From the NCBI GenBank assembly GCA_050293315.1, contig JBNKMS010000001.1, positions 1 through 64,000 of the forward strand: a stretch of DNA of 64,000 bases, in the 5' to 3' direction. Shown here piece after piece: positions 1-6,789 of the stretch; positions within the stretch are counted from its first letter, which is position 1, and every line of letters begins with the position of its first letter. The notes beneath the pieces were generated by a model. The model did not search any database and was not told where the DNA came from. It was given only the letters and a program-made list of their open reading frames with translations. The translations under genes were made by a program, and so were the position numbers. The stretch comes from CBFDBF01 sp050293315. Lineage in GTDB: Bacteria; Pseudomonadota; Gammaproteobacteria; Chromatiales; Chromatiaceae.

Positions 1-104
1 TGGCGTTACATCAAATTTCGAAGAAATGGACCATGCCGATCCGGGACTGGAATCAAGCTATGGGACAATTTATGATTCTATTTGGTGACCGGGTGTCACT
101 GTGA
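1..104 (+). pseudogene. IS256-family transposase, C-terminal end only
   Basis: Frame 3 (from base 3) gives 33 codons then TGA at 102-104. The peptide contains KKWTMPIRDW and ILFGDRVSL, the usual C-terminal signature of IS256-family (Mutator-type) DDE transposases, in which a W-P-I-x-x-W motif is followed by a Phe-rich stretch and GDR. The rest lies left of the window, so whether the transposase is intact cannot be judged. The element's right end seems to run into the neighbouring small gene. Confidence 0.8.
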
Positions 105-139
105 CAAACTGCCACTTACACAGAAGAATTTACAGTCTC
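105..139. mobile_element. Probable right terminal inverted repeat of the IS256-family element
   Basis: Immediately after the transposase stop comes a stretch that reads on the minus strand as GAGACTGTAAATTCTTCTG followed by TGTAA. IS256-family ends typically begin with a G-rich base triplet and contain such a TGTAAA...TGTGTAA core. I place the outer boundary near 139 by this resemblance. The left end is outside the window, so neither the inverted repeat partner nor a target duplication can be seen. Confidence 0.5.
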
Positions 140-313
140 GCTCGCTTGGCCTGTATCCGCTTGGTAGTACATAACAGTGGCCATGTTGGCTACTGCCTCA
201 GTCATTTTGGAAATCTTCTTGGCTGTTTCCTGATCAATCCAGTCAATTTCCATAAGTTGTGCGGCTGCCTGCTGCACGGCATGGCTTGGTTCGATAGTAT
301 TTTGTGTTGCCAT
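116..313 (-). CDS. Small protein of the trb region, 3' end probably replaced by IS end
   Basis: This 65-residue ORF starts at ATG 313 behind a perfect AGGAGG Shine-Dalgarno, so it is very likely translated. It is hydrophilic and helical (QETAKKISKMTEAVANMATVMYY) with no family I recognise. Its last eight or so residues (ETVNSSV) and stop codon lie inside the inferred IS256 terminal repeat. The native C-terminus was probably longer and was cut by the IS insertion. It lies downstream of trbL in the same orientation, separated by a GC-rich stem-loop. Confidence 0.6.
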   Translation of the reverse strand: MATQNTIEPSHAVQQAAAQLMEIDWIDQETAKKISKMTEAVANMATVMYYQADTGQASETVNSSV

Positions 314-342
314 AATTTACCTCCTATCAGGTGCTAAGTAGA

Positions 343-383
343 AGCGCCGGTCGGCAAGAAAAGAACCGGCCGGCGCGTTTTTA
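343..383. terminator. GC-rich stem-loop downstream of trbL
   Basis: GCGCCGGTCGG (343-353) pairs with CCGGCCGGCGC (366-376) around a 12-base loop, with one G-T pair. A T-rich tail (GTTTTTA) follows on the plus strand only. On the minus strand, the direction of trbL, no T-run follows the hairpin, so it may attenuate or stabilise mRNA ends rather than act as a classical terminator for trbL. Confidence 0.5.
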
Positions 384-386
384 GGG

Positions 387-1550
387 TCAGTCGTTGTGAT
401 GTCCTGCTGCTTGCGAATATGCCGAAGGACCATTGTCTTCTTGTTGATAGCCGCTATCCGTTGTCCCACCAAATTCATTGTCAGTAAAATCCATGCCTCC
501 GAATAAATCGCTGCCGCTATCGGCTGCATCTTCTCCGCCTGATCTGATTCTATCAATTAGCGAGCTGGCTCCTCTCCCTATTGCCATAGCTCCACTACCT
601 ATTGCGCTTGCCCCGCCTGCGGCCAAACCAACTCCTGCCCATGCAGCGCTGGCTGCTGCCATACCTCCATACGCCCCTATTGGCGGGCCACCAGTCGGTC
701 CAGTAACTATGCCGGCAACAAGCGGTGGGATCTTGTTTGCAAGTACATATACGCATAAGCACACAACAAAAAGCACGCCCATTTCTGCTATCTCTAGCCC
801 TGCGCTTATTTTGCTCATGGTGTCATTAATTATCGACCACCCTACGCCAACCAATAAAATCATTACCATAATCTGCAGGGCTATTCCCAATAGGTGTTTG
901 TAATACGTTATCGCTATTTCTGAGGTCCACCGGGAGCCTCCGAACCCCAAGATAAATACGCCGCTATATGCTAATACCCATGCTGTTATCATCAGCATGA
1001 GCACATTAATTGCTATCAGCGCACAAACAAACAGGATGCCAAACCCTGCCACGGCACATATAAAGCTATCGATTGGTGATGTAAACCAGCTTCCCTCCGC
1101 AAGAGTTTGGCCAAAAATGACAAAGCCAACATCTATTATTTTTGAGGGCGTAAATGATTCATTTGCACCTACTCCCGACGCATTCGCGCCAAGTATTGTT
1201 AGGGATTTAACTATTGATAATGCGAAATCAGGGCCATTCTCCAGTAGCCACCAGAAAAAACCGGTGAAGATTGCGAAACGCATTAGTTCTGCAAAAAACT
1301 CCATAAGGTCTGCTTGGTGTAGCGCCATAAAGCCAAATGTCCATATCATTGATATTGCTACAAGCAACCAAAACAACCATGATGCGGCATCAAAGAATGT
1401 ATTTCCCCAAGTCTTGGCGCTGCTCTTAAATTGATCAAGAATTGAATCAAGGACGCCGTGATTATCAATGGCCGCACTTGCATCTGTTGATATTAATAAC
1501 AATATTGCTATTAAAACTAATAATGCGATATATCTGCTTTTATACACCAT
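387..1550 (-). CDS. trbL: TrbL/VirB6-family inner-membrane conjugation protein
   Basis: TrbL is the polytopic inner-membrane subunit of P-type type IV secretion systems and is thought to help form the channel for DNA transfer. The protein opens with a hydrophobic signal/anchor, has repeated membrane segments through the middle, and then a Gly/Ala-rich stretch (GGPPIGAYGG, AAGGASAIGSG) and a hydrophilic tail, as in TrbL. At 387 residues it is shorter than RK2 TrbL (about 528), mainly in the tail. ATG 1550 is preferred over ATG 1559 because GGAGG (1561-1565) lies only one base from the latter. Gene order trbJ-trbK-trbL matches the RK2 Tra2 region. Confidence 0.85.
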   Translation of the reverse strand: MVYKSRYIALLVLIAILLLISTDASAAIDNHGVLDSILDQFKSSAKTWGNTFFDAASWLFWLLVAISMIWTFGFMALHQADLMEFFAELMRFAIFTGFFWWLLENGPDFALSIVKSLTILGANASGVGANESFTPSKIIDVGFVIFGQTLAEGSWFTSPIDSFICAVAGFGILFVCALIAINVLMLMITAWVLAYSGVFILGFGGSRWTSEIAITYYKHLLGIALQIMVMILLVGVGWSIINDTMSKISAGLEIAEMGVLFVVCLCVYVLANKIPPLVAGIVTGPTGGPPIGAYGGMAAASAAWAGVGLAAGGASAIGSGAMAIGRGASSLIDRIRSGGEDAADSGSDLFGGMDFTDNEFGGTTDSGYQQEDNGPSAYSQAAGHHND

Positions 1551-1600
1551 AGTTGCCATACCTCCGCTTTTGTTTACAAGTAGTCCCTTATCCAGTTGAA

Positions 1601-1750
1601 TTATTCTTTCGGTGATTTTTTCGGCGGGTCGAAATCATCGGCACCCCAGCTCTTGGGGTTTTCTGTCGGCGTGAATGGATTTTCTTTCTCATCCGTGCAG
1701 CCTGATGCTGCGATTGCCATTACTACAATCAATATTTGAATTAATTTCAT
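1601..1750 (-). CDS. trbK: TrbK-like small lipoprotein (entry exclusion candidate)
   Basis: This 49-residue ORF begins at ATG 1750 with an AAAGGA ribosome site eight bases upstream and ends at TAA 1601. It has a short hydrophobic leader ending in a lipobox (AASGC, Cys18), so it should be a lipoprotein. RK2 TrbK, encoded between trbJ and trbL as here, is a small lipoprotein that blocks entry of a related plasmid. The mature part ends with PKSWGADDF, a motif also found at the C-terminus of the neighbouring TrbJ. Assignment rests on position, size and lipobox rather than on sequence identity. Confidence 0.7.
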   Translation of the reverse strand: MKLIQILIVVMAIAASGCTDEKENPFTPTENPKSWGADDFDPPKKSPKE

Positions 1751-1797
1751 ATCTATATTCCTTTTAGGTATTAGGAGCTGTGTGAATCGGGATGCGA

Positions 1798-2589
1798 TTA
1801 GTATGTAAAGTCGTCAGCACCCCAGGATTTAGGTGACGGCGTTTCACTCAGTCTGCTATTACGCAAACTCCTACTGCGCGCCTCTTGCCTGGCCTCTCTG
1901 TCTGCCTGTGCCTGCATTCTGGTGGTCACTGCATTGTGCTGTGCGATCATCAGGCCGCGAATTTGTAGAAGCTGATTTGCTTGGTTACTTGCGAACTGAT
2001 TCGCGTACTGGAGTGCCTCCATGCGTCCTGTGGCGCCCTGGGCGGCTGCTTGGAGTTGCTGCAGTGTGCCGGCATCGGCCACTAGAGCATCCTGTTGTTT
2101 ATCAAGCCCTTTGAATACTGCGTCGTTTGCCAATTTTTGTGCTGCACTAGCAAGCTCACTGATGGCGGTTATCTTGTCCATCTCTTCCTGCGAGCAGCCT
2201 GCCGATGTAAAGCATGGCGAGTTCTTGTAGAAGTCCATATCTTGGAACTGCTGCAGGTAGTTATTCAGACTACTGAACTGCTGCTTGTAGTGATTTAGAG
2301 TATCAACAGCACCCATCAGGTCGTTGATGGTGGTTTGTGCCTGGTCCCAAATCTGCTGCGCCGGCTGCATGGTGTTCTGCAGCATGTTCTGATACTGCTG
2401 CAGCTGCGTCTGATACTCCTGGATCTGTTTTAGCGTCTGCGCGACGTTCTCAGTCGCTGCCAACATGTTTTGCGTCAGGTTGGAGACGTCTATCACCGGA
2501 ATGCCACCTCCCTGCACCAGTATCGGCCTAGCAAGCACCAGGATGGCGGCAAGTGAAATGAATTTAGCGGCTAAAATTTTATGCTTCAT
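1798..2589 (-). CDS. trbJ: TrbJ-family conjugation protein (VirB5-like)
   Basis: TrbJ is a periplasmic, VirB5-like component of the P-type mating-pair formation system. From ATG 2589 the product is 263 residues, close to RK2 TrbJ (about 258). It has a signal peptide, then the family's opening GGGIPVIDVSN and a long Gln-rich helical region (QEYQTQLQQYQNML). A cysteine pair lies in SPCFTSAGC. ATG 2589 is chosen because AGAGGA sits seven bases upstream; the reading frame is open further but the extra 67 codons overlap traJ. The start overlaps the traJ end by 11 bases, which implies translational coupling. The C-terminus ends in PKSWGADDFTY. Confidence 0.85.
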   Translation of the reverse strand: MKHKILAAKFISLAAILVLARPILVQGGGIPVIDVSNLTQNMLAATENVAQTLKQIQEYQTQLQQYQNMLQNTMQPAQQIWDQAQTTINDLMGAVDTLNHYKQQFSSLNNYLQQFQDMDFYKNSPCFTSAGCSQEEMDKITAISELASAAQKLANDAVFKGLDKQQDALVADAGTLQQLQAAAQGATGRMEALQYANQFASNQANQLLQIRGLMIAQHNAVTTRMQAQADREARQEARSRSLRNSRLSETPSPKSWGADDFTY

Positions 2590-3028
2590 TTTGATGGTCC
2601 TCTTTGTGGTTACTGTGTTCGTCCTTCGAGCTCCAAGTAAGATGTCGATGGTCATTGATCCACTCAGCGGTTTCTGCCCGTGGCATGACGATGGAGAGCA
2701 TGATTTTTCCCATTTGATCCTGGGTATCCAGAATCCGATTAAGTACAGCGCGGATTGTTGATGCTCCGAATTTGGCGGTGCGTTTATCATTGGTGAGCCA
2801 GAGCTTCAGAAGGCCACCTAGCCGACCAAGATCTCCATTGATGCGCGCCATCTCACGGACCTGTACAAAATCGACGATGCCCTTGATCTGATACCCTTGG
2901 CCTACCTCACGCAGATAACGGGCAACACTCATTCCAGCTCGTCTTGCATTATTCTCAATTACCTGTCGTTCATCCTGACGTACAGGAACGCGCAAATGGT
3001 GTTGTCGCTTCTCTTTGGTATCACTCAT
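2579..3028 (-). CDS. traJ: TraJ, oriT-recognition protein of IncP type
   Basis: TraJ binds one arm of the oriT inverted repeat and recruits the TraI relaxase. From ATG 3028 it is 149 residues. The N-terminus is a ribbon-helix-helix-like segment (HLRVPVRQDER), and residues about 50-120 carry the RK2 TraJ core almost unchanged: VGQGY, INGDLGRLGGLLKLWL, KFG, and the closing PRAE. About 28 hydrophilic residues follow PRAE that RK2 TraJ does not have. The longer frame from 3151 would run through oriT and is rejected. In RK2 the next gene is the traI relaxase; here it is trbJ, so the relaxase is missing at this position. Confidence 0.9.
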   Translation of the reverse strand: MSDTKEKRQHHLRVPVRQDERQVIENNARRAGMSVARYLREVGQGYQIKGIVDFVQVREMARINGDLGRLGGLLKLWLTNDKRTAKFGASTIRAVLNRILDTQDQMGKIMLSIVMPRAETAEWINDHRHLTWSSKDEHSNHKEDHQNEA

Positions 3029-3054
3029 TGTTGATTGCCCATGGTGATGAGTGA

Positions 3055-3190
3055 GTAAATCGGCGGTAGCCGATAGGCCTCGCAGAGCAGGATCTACGTT
3101 GAGCACCCCGGTGCGAATAAGCAAAAGCGAAGTTGGATAATCGGCTTGCACGGTTAGCTAACTTCGCACATCTTGCCCTGTATTTCGTGT
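3055..3190. other. oriT: Origin of transfer, RK2/RP4 (IncP) type
   Basis: Between traJ and traK lie blocks I recognise from RK2 oriT in the same order: CGGCGGTAGCCG (3061-3072), CCTCGCAGAGCAGGA (3078-3092), GTTGAGCACC (3098-3107) and GGTGCGAATAAG (3110-3121). Then comes an inverted repeat, GCGAAGTT (3127-3134) with AACTTCGC (3160-3167), which would be the TraJ site. It is followed by ACATCTTGCCC, which matches the P-type nick region (consensus YATCCTG/Y). By analogy the nick falls after G3175. The site therefore looks usable in trans by an IncP-type relaxase, though function is inferred. Confidence 0.9.
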
Positions 3191-3250
3191 TCATTAACTA
3201 CACCCTTACTTCGCTATTAGCGTACTGTTGAATCGCTGTAGTATGTGAAT

Positions 3251-3350
3251 ACAGGAGTTTCCTGTAGGAAACGGCGGGAAACCCTGTGCTTTTTGCGATG
3301 TATCCATACGTAAATAGCGATTAGGCGGTATGAAAATAGCGATGCAGACG
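3251..3350. repeat. Palindrome and AATAGCGA repeats beside oriT
   Basis: A perfect 6-bp stem-loop, ACAGGA-GTT-TCCTGT, lies at 3251-3265. AATAGCGAT occurs twice at about 3313-3321 and 3335-3343, and CGCTATTAGCG with the same core in inverted form lies at 3212-3222. In RK2 this side of the nick holds the TraK-binding region and divergent promoters. These repeats may be binding sites for TraK or a local regulator, which is inference. Confidence 0.4.
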
Positions 3351-3354
3351 AACA

Positions 3355-3642
3355 TTAGAGTGGATTCTTGTTGCTTGGTGTTGTGATGTACTTGTGGGCA
3401 TATCTGAGGAAGGTCTCATACCGAAATGGTATCCGCCCAATTTCATGCATATGCTCCCAAATAATCTTGAAGGAGTATCCGGCTTCTCTGGCTTCGATTA
3501 CGTTGGAACGAGCAGCCAGGAATGCTGCTCGGTAGTCACGTCGCGTCAATTCCCCATCTTTTTGCCGTTTCGCAAACCATGTTGCAATATCATCACTAAC
3601 TTCTGTGTCGGTAGGGTTGGTTTTTACGTCTTCGATGGTCAT
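3355..3642 (-). CDS. traK: TraK, oriT-binding accessory protein
   Basis: RK2 TraK binds a bent region beside oriT and helps form the relaxosome. This 95-residue protein matches the RK2 core: ATWFAKRQKDG at the start, FLAARSNVIEAREAGYS, and IWEHMHEIGRIPFRYETF aligning with the WEHM-x-E-x-G-x-x-x-F-x-YETF motif. It lacks the Pro/Ala-rich tail of RK2 TraK (about 134 residues). ATG 3642 has GAGG eight bases upstream. In RK2 traK points away from oriT; here it points toward it, in the same direction as traJ, so this gene has been inverted relative to oriT. Confidence 0.85.
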   Translation of the reverse strand: MTIEDVKTNPTDTEVSDDIATWFAKRQKDGELTRRDYRAAFLAARSNVIEAREAGYSFKIIWEHMHEIGRIPFRYETFLRYAHKYITTPSNKNPL

Positions 3643-3695
3643 TTCCTATACCTCATGGATATCTTTCGTTTCTGCCGTTTCTAAATATGCCTAAA

Positions 3696-4544
3696 TTAGG
3701 CTTTTAACCTTTTACGTAACTCGGATAAATGCTCTATCGCTGCTTCTTTTGCTTGGGGGCTTCTGTCTTCCTGCAGACGTTTTTGTTCTTTGATCCGAGA
3801 CTGGGTGGTTTTTGCTTCATTCTCTAATTTCCGCTGATACTCTAGTGCTGCAGCTGGAGTAAACTGGCCGCGCTTTGCACGATCAACCAGCGTATGCAGC
3901 AATCCGAGTGGTGATCGGACTTCGCCTTTATCTGCCTTGCCGGCAATCTCATGAAGTACGTTCTGACGCTCTGCCTCGGGGCACTCTTGCAGGATTTGCA
4001 GGGCTGAGGTGTGTACATCAACGCCCAACAGGAAATGTGGCCAAATTAACCTATTCAGATCTACTACTACCTGTTTGCCATCTTCGGGATTGGTAGTAGT
4101 AGTATTTTTTACATTTAGTTCTTTACTACTATTAGTATTTATTAGCGTCGGGTTTTCCGAATTCGGATTATCCTCCTTCGGATTATCCTCCTTCAGGTTT
4201 CCTGAACGTGGTGAATTCTGGTCAGTTATCATGTCTACCGGTGAGTCTGTAACCTCCCAAATAACCTTGGTATATTTCCCCAGCTCTCCACGCTCACGCC
4301 TAATCGTTAGATATCCTGCTAGCTCAAGCTCCTTTAAACCAGCCCTTGTTGAATGGCGGCCATCTTTTTTCTGTTTAGAGAGATAATCCAAATAAAGACG
4401 GAAATCATCTGGAAGCGACAAAATATAACTAAGTAAACCGACCGCCTTCCATGAAAGACGCCGATCTCGAATCAGATCATTAGGCAGAACAGTGAAATCC
4501 CGTCGTACGCGACGCTTTAGGATTGCTGGCTTATTTACCGACAT
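3696..4544 (-). CDS. Winged-helix plasmid/island replication-like protein
   Basis: The 282-residue protein has an N-terminal winged-helix type domain (residues about 12-100: FTVLPNDLIRDRRLSWKAVGLLSYILSLP, then STRAGLKELELAGYL) like those of phage and plasmid replication initiators of the helix-turn-helix class. A low-complexity linker follows (KEDNPKEDNPNSENP, then Asn/Thr-rich). The C-terminal part (SPLGLLHTLVDRAKRGQFTPAAA) resembles the C-terminal segment of pathogenicity-island replication proteins such as the STY4528 family, and ends in a charged coiled coil. The function as replication initiator is an inference; a transcription factor is the alternative. The upstream small DNA-binding gene ends 20 bases before its start. 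Confidence 0.55.
   Translation of the reverse strand: MSVNKPAILKRRVRRDFTVLPNDLIRDRRLSWKAVGLLSYILSLPDDFRLYLDYLSKQKKDGRHSTRAGLKELELAGYLTIRRERGELGKYTKVIWEVTDSPVDMITDQNSPRSGNLKEDNPKEDNPNSENPTLINTNSSKELNVKNTTTTNPEDGKQVVVDLNRLIWPHFLLGVDVHTSALQILQECPEAERQNVLHEIAGKADKGEVRSPLGLLHTLVDRAKRGQFTPAAALEYQRKLENEAKTTQSRIKEQKRLQEDRSPQAKEAAIEHLSELRKRLKA
4162..4196. repeat. Short tandem repeat inside the replication-like gene
   Basis: The 15-base unit TTCGGATTATCCTCC is present twice, preceded by a partial copy (CGAATTCGGATTATCC). In the gene it encodes the repeated KEDNP motif of the linker between the two domains. This is a small slippage-prone expansion whose copy number could vary between strains. Confidence 0.6.
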
Positions 4545-4564
4545 GGCAGAGTGCTCGTCACACT

Positions 4565-4777
4565 CTATGATTCGATGAGTTCTGCTACTGCAGCTACGCG
4601 AAAGTACACGCGCCTTCCGATCCTTTTCTTAGCCGGGTTTAGCTTTTCTGAAACCTCATTTTCCCTATTCAGAGCAACCCGCAAGGCCTCCGGGCTTTTC
4701 TTCAATATTTTCGCCACTTCAACAAGTGTTAGTAATGGGCCATATCGATCATAGAGCTGTGAGTGTTCATTATTCAT
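4565..4777 (-). CDS. Small excisionase-like DNA-binding protein
   Basis: From ATG 4777 this is a 70-residue protein. AGGA stands six bases upstream of that codon, whereas the longer frame runs back through the divergent promoter region. The segment TLVEVAKILKKSPEALRVALNRE followed by IGRRVYFRVAAVAELIE has the layout of MerR-type excisionase (Xis/AlpA) winged helices. It could direct excision of the island or regulate the downstream replication-like gene, which starts 20 bases beyond its stop. No integrase is visible in the window, so the excisionase role is unproved. Confidence 0.55.
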   Translation of the reverse strand: MNNEHSQLYDRYGPLLTLVEVAKILKKSPEALRVALNRENEVSEKLNPAKKRIGRRVYFRVAAVAELIES

Positions 4778-4876
4778 GCTATTTCCTATATAGTTTCTAT
4801 CAAGTACGCTGGTGATATAACTTATAGGACGCCTGCGTAGTGATACACAGCATCTTTGGACAATTTGGTTAACAAT

Positions 4877-6226
4877 ATGGAAAGATTCCTGCTTCTGCTT
4901 CAGCCTCATACTCTTGTTAAATGCCATCCAACAGTTGCTATGGCTGTTTGTGCATTTATCTCCAAAGTAGGCCCCTATTCGGCAGAGTCTCGACGATATT
5001 CGATATATCGTTTGCTAACGGAAGTGATTGATCCTGCAGTTCAGGCGTATCTTGATTCTCTACCTAAGGGGCACTTAGGTCTCGCAGTAGGTATTCCCGG
5101 ATTTAACAGTGAAATGGGGATCGGCGAGTTATGTCACGTGTGTGGCTTTGATGTTGTTCATAGAATGATGAAAGATAGGTTGCGGGTATATGTAGATCTG
5201 CCTCTTGGTGATCATGGGGACGCATCGTTTTTTGCAACAGTAGAAACGCTAATTGATTTGGTTGACGCGTCTGGTGCAAAGCAGCCCAAAAATGTTCAGC
5301 GCGGAGGGAGACCTTTTTGTGAGCTCTGTGGCAATAAAACAGAATTAGCATCATGTTTAGATGGAGGAGATTATCCTGATTTGAAGCTGAAGCTTAGCTC
5401 TCAGTATTGTGTAAGGCATAAGCCAAAAGCTAATAATGACCCAGAATCGAATAAGGTATATAAGCGTGCGATACGGTCTAAAGATGAATTTGAAGAGGAG
5501 TGTTTAAGGATGTTGCGGCAGGCAAGCAACCTGTCTATGCCGCTATTATCACAATCTGGCGATATACTGGTTGATCTCTATATGTGGAATTATATAGTTC
5601 GTAACGATATGCGTAAATATGAGGAATCAACGATTAGGAACCACGCTAGAAATATGGTGGACAGTAATATAACTGACCAGAAGAAGCGTATTTTAATGCT
5701 CCTTAAGCTAGGTAAAAAACAAGCAGATATAGCACGCCATCTAATGATTAGCCGTCCGGCAGTCTCAAAGGCTATAAAGCTTATTCCAGATGAGTATCGA
5801 TTATATGTGAAACAGACTTCCGATCATGCACATAAGCAAGTGATAAGTGAACTGGAGTTCGATATGGGAGAAGTGCTGCTAAAGGCGCTTCAGGATCCTA
5901 TGGTAGTAAAAGTAATGCGAGATCCTGATGGAAAGATCTGGCAAGCAAAGTATGGGGAACCGATTAAACATATCGGATATTTGGGTTCAATCCAGGCACA
6001 AGCTATCATTGAGGCTTTAGCAGAACACAATGGCAAAAGGGTCTCTCGCCAAGAGCATACATTTGAAGGTGAATTTATGTTTGATGGCCGTCGTTATGAT
6101 ATGGCGGGACTGTTGCCGCCGGTTGTGAGTTCTCCGCGTTTTGCCATCATTAAAAGGGCAGGTTTCGTCATAAGCCCTGAGATGAATCTTGATATTTTGG
6201 AAAAGCACAGATCTTCTATGCATTGA
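4877..6226 (+). CDS. Zinc-finger/HTH protein fused to a TrbB N-terminal domain
   Basis: From ATG 4877 this is about 449 residues; a TTG at 4856 is also in frame and neither has a clear ribosome site. The N-terminal half is unknown and carries cysteine pairs (CHVCGF, CELCGN) that could bind zinc. A helix-turn-helix lies near the middle (KQADIARHLMISRPAVSKAIKLI). The last ~125 residues match the N-terminal domain of the TrbB/VirB11-type ATPase: DPMVVKVMRDPDGKIW, QAQAIIEALA, and GLLPPVVSSPRFAIIK. The protein stops just where TrbB would continue into its RecA-like ATPase core, so Walker A and B are absent. It is either a natural regulator-type fusion or a stabilised remnant of trbB. Confidence 0.65.
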   Translation: MERFLLLLQPHTLVKCHPTVAMAVCAFISKVGPYSAESRRYSIYRLLTEVIDPAVQAYLDSLPKGHLGLAVGIPGFNSEMGIGELCHVCGFDVVHRMMKDRLRVYVDLPLGDHGDASFFATVETLIDLVDASGAKQPKNVQRGGRPFCELCGNKTELASCLDGGDYPDLKLKLSSQYCVRHKPKANNDPESNKVYKRAIRSKDEFEEECLRMLRQASNLSMPLLSQSGDILVDLYMWNYIVRNDMRKYEESTIRNHARNMVDSNITDQKKRILMLLKLGKKQADIARHLMISRPAVSKAIKLIPDEYRLYVKQTSDHAHKQVISELEFDMGEVLLKALQDPMVVKVMRDPDGKIWQAKYGEPIKHIGYLGSIQAQAIIEALAEHNGKRVSRQEHTFEGEFMFDGRRYDMAGLLPPVVSSPRFAIIKRAGFVISPEMNLDILEKHRSSMH

Positions 6227-6248
6227 TTTTGGCAGTAGACCTTTGGAT

Positions 6249-6431
6249 ATGACATCGAATACCTCACGCAAGCAGAAACAGGACACTTCCGCGCCTGTGC
6301 GTCGGTTGAGTAGATCAGAAATCGAATCTTTGCGGCAAGAGATGAAGGAAGCAGACGACTGGATGAAAGCCGAGCTGGAAAAACTAGAGAAGCAGGGAAA
6401 GATACGCCCCTGGATTGCAAAGTGTAAATGA
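6249..6431 (+). CDS. Small charged protein, tandem copy 1
   Basis: From ATG 6249 this encodes 60 residues. The core DTSAPVRRLSRSEIESLRQ is followed by a highly charged helix (MKAELEKLEKQ). I recognise no family. The gene starts 22 bases after the TrbB-domain fusion gene and its stop overlaps the start of a near-identical second copy (ATGA), so the three are probably co-transcribed. The first 20 codons of the longer open frame overlap the upstream gene and are not needed. Confidence 0.55.
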   Translation: MTSNTSRKQKQDTSAPVRRLSRSEIESLRQEMKEADDWMKAELEKLEKQGKIRPWIAKCK

Positions 6432-6589
6432 GTAATACAACATCCAACAAACCGCACAAGCAGAAGCATGACACCTCCGCTCCTGTGCGTCGGTTGAGTA
6501 GATCAGAAATCGAATCTCTGCGGCAAGAGATGAAGGAAGCAGGCGACTGGATGAAAGCAGAGCTGGAAAAGCTCGGGAAGCAAGACTAA
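6428..6589 (+). CDS. Small charged protein, tandem copy 2
   Basis: ATG 6428 overlaps the stop of copy 1 by four bases; the frame runs to TAA 6587 and encodes 53 residues. From DTSAPVRRLSRSEIESL to MKAELEKL it is nearly identical to copy 1, and the copies lie 188 bases apart. The N-terminus differs (MSNTTSNKPHK instead of MTSNTSRKQ) and the C-terminal WIAKCK of copy 1 is missing. It is a recent tandem duplication in which coupling of the two reading frames was kept. Confidence 0.5.
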   Translation: MSNTTSNKPHKQKHDTSAPVRRLSRSEIESLRQEMKEAGDWMKAELEKLGKQD

Positions 6590-6789
6590 ATGTTGTTCCA
6601 GGAGCTGCAGGAGCGTCTCTGAACGGCTATCACTTCAAAGAGCTACCATTTTATTACCAAAGAAGTTGAATGTGGGAAGGGGCCGCATATAGAGGCCGTG
6701 ACAATTTTATCGGTTAAACGCAGTGAAATCCCACAAACTTTCGATATATCGAATATTTATTTGTAAAAAAGTGCGAATGGATAGCTCAC
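6590..6789. other. Non-coding stretch with a 14-bp perfect palindrome
   Basis: No convincing gene is seen between the tandem copies and the repeat array. TTCGATATATCGAA (6740-6753) is a perfect palindrome; its core CGATATATCG also occurs at 5001-5010 inside the upstream gene. It is a possible operator for an island regulator. The flanks are AT-rich (ATATTTATTTGTAAAAAA). Confidence 0.35.

Noticed and set aside
478..1434. Plus-strand ORFs of 141 and 145 residues opposite trbL
   Set aside because: Shadows of trbL, without ribosome sites or recognisable motifs.
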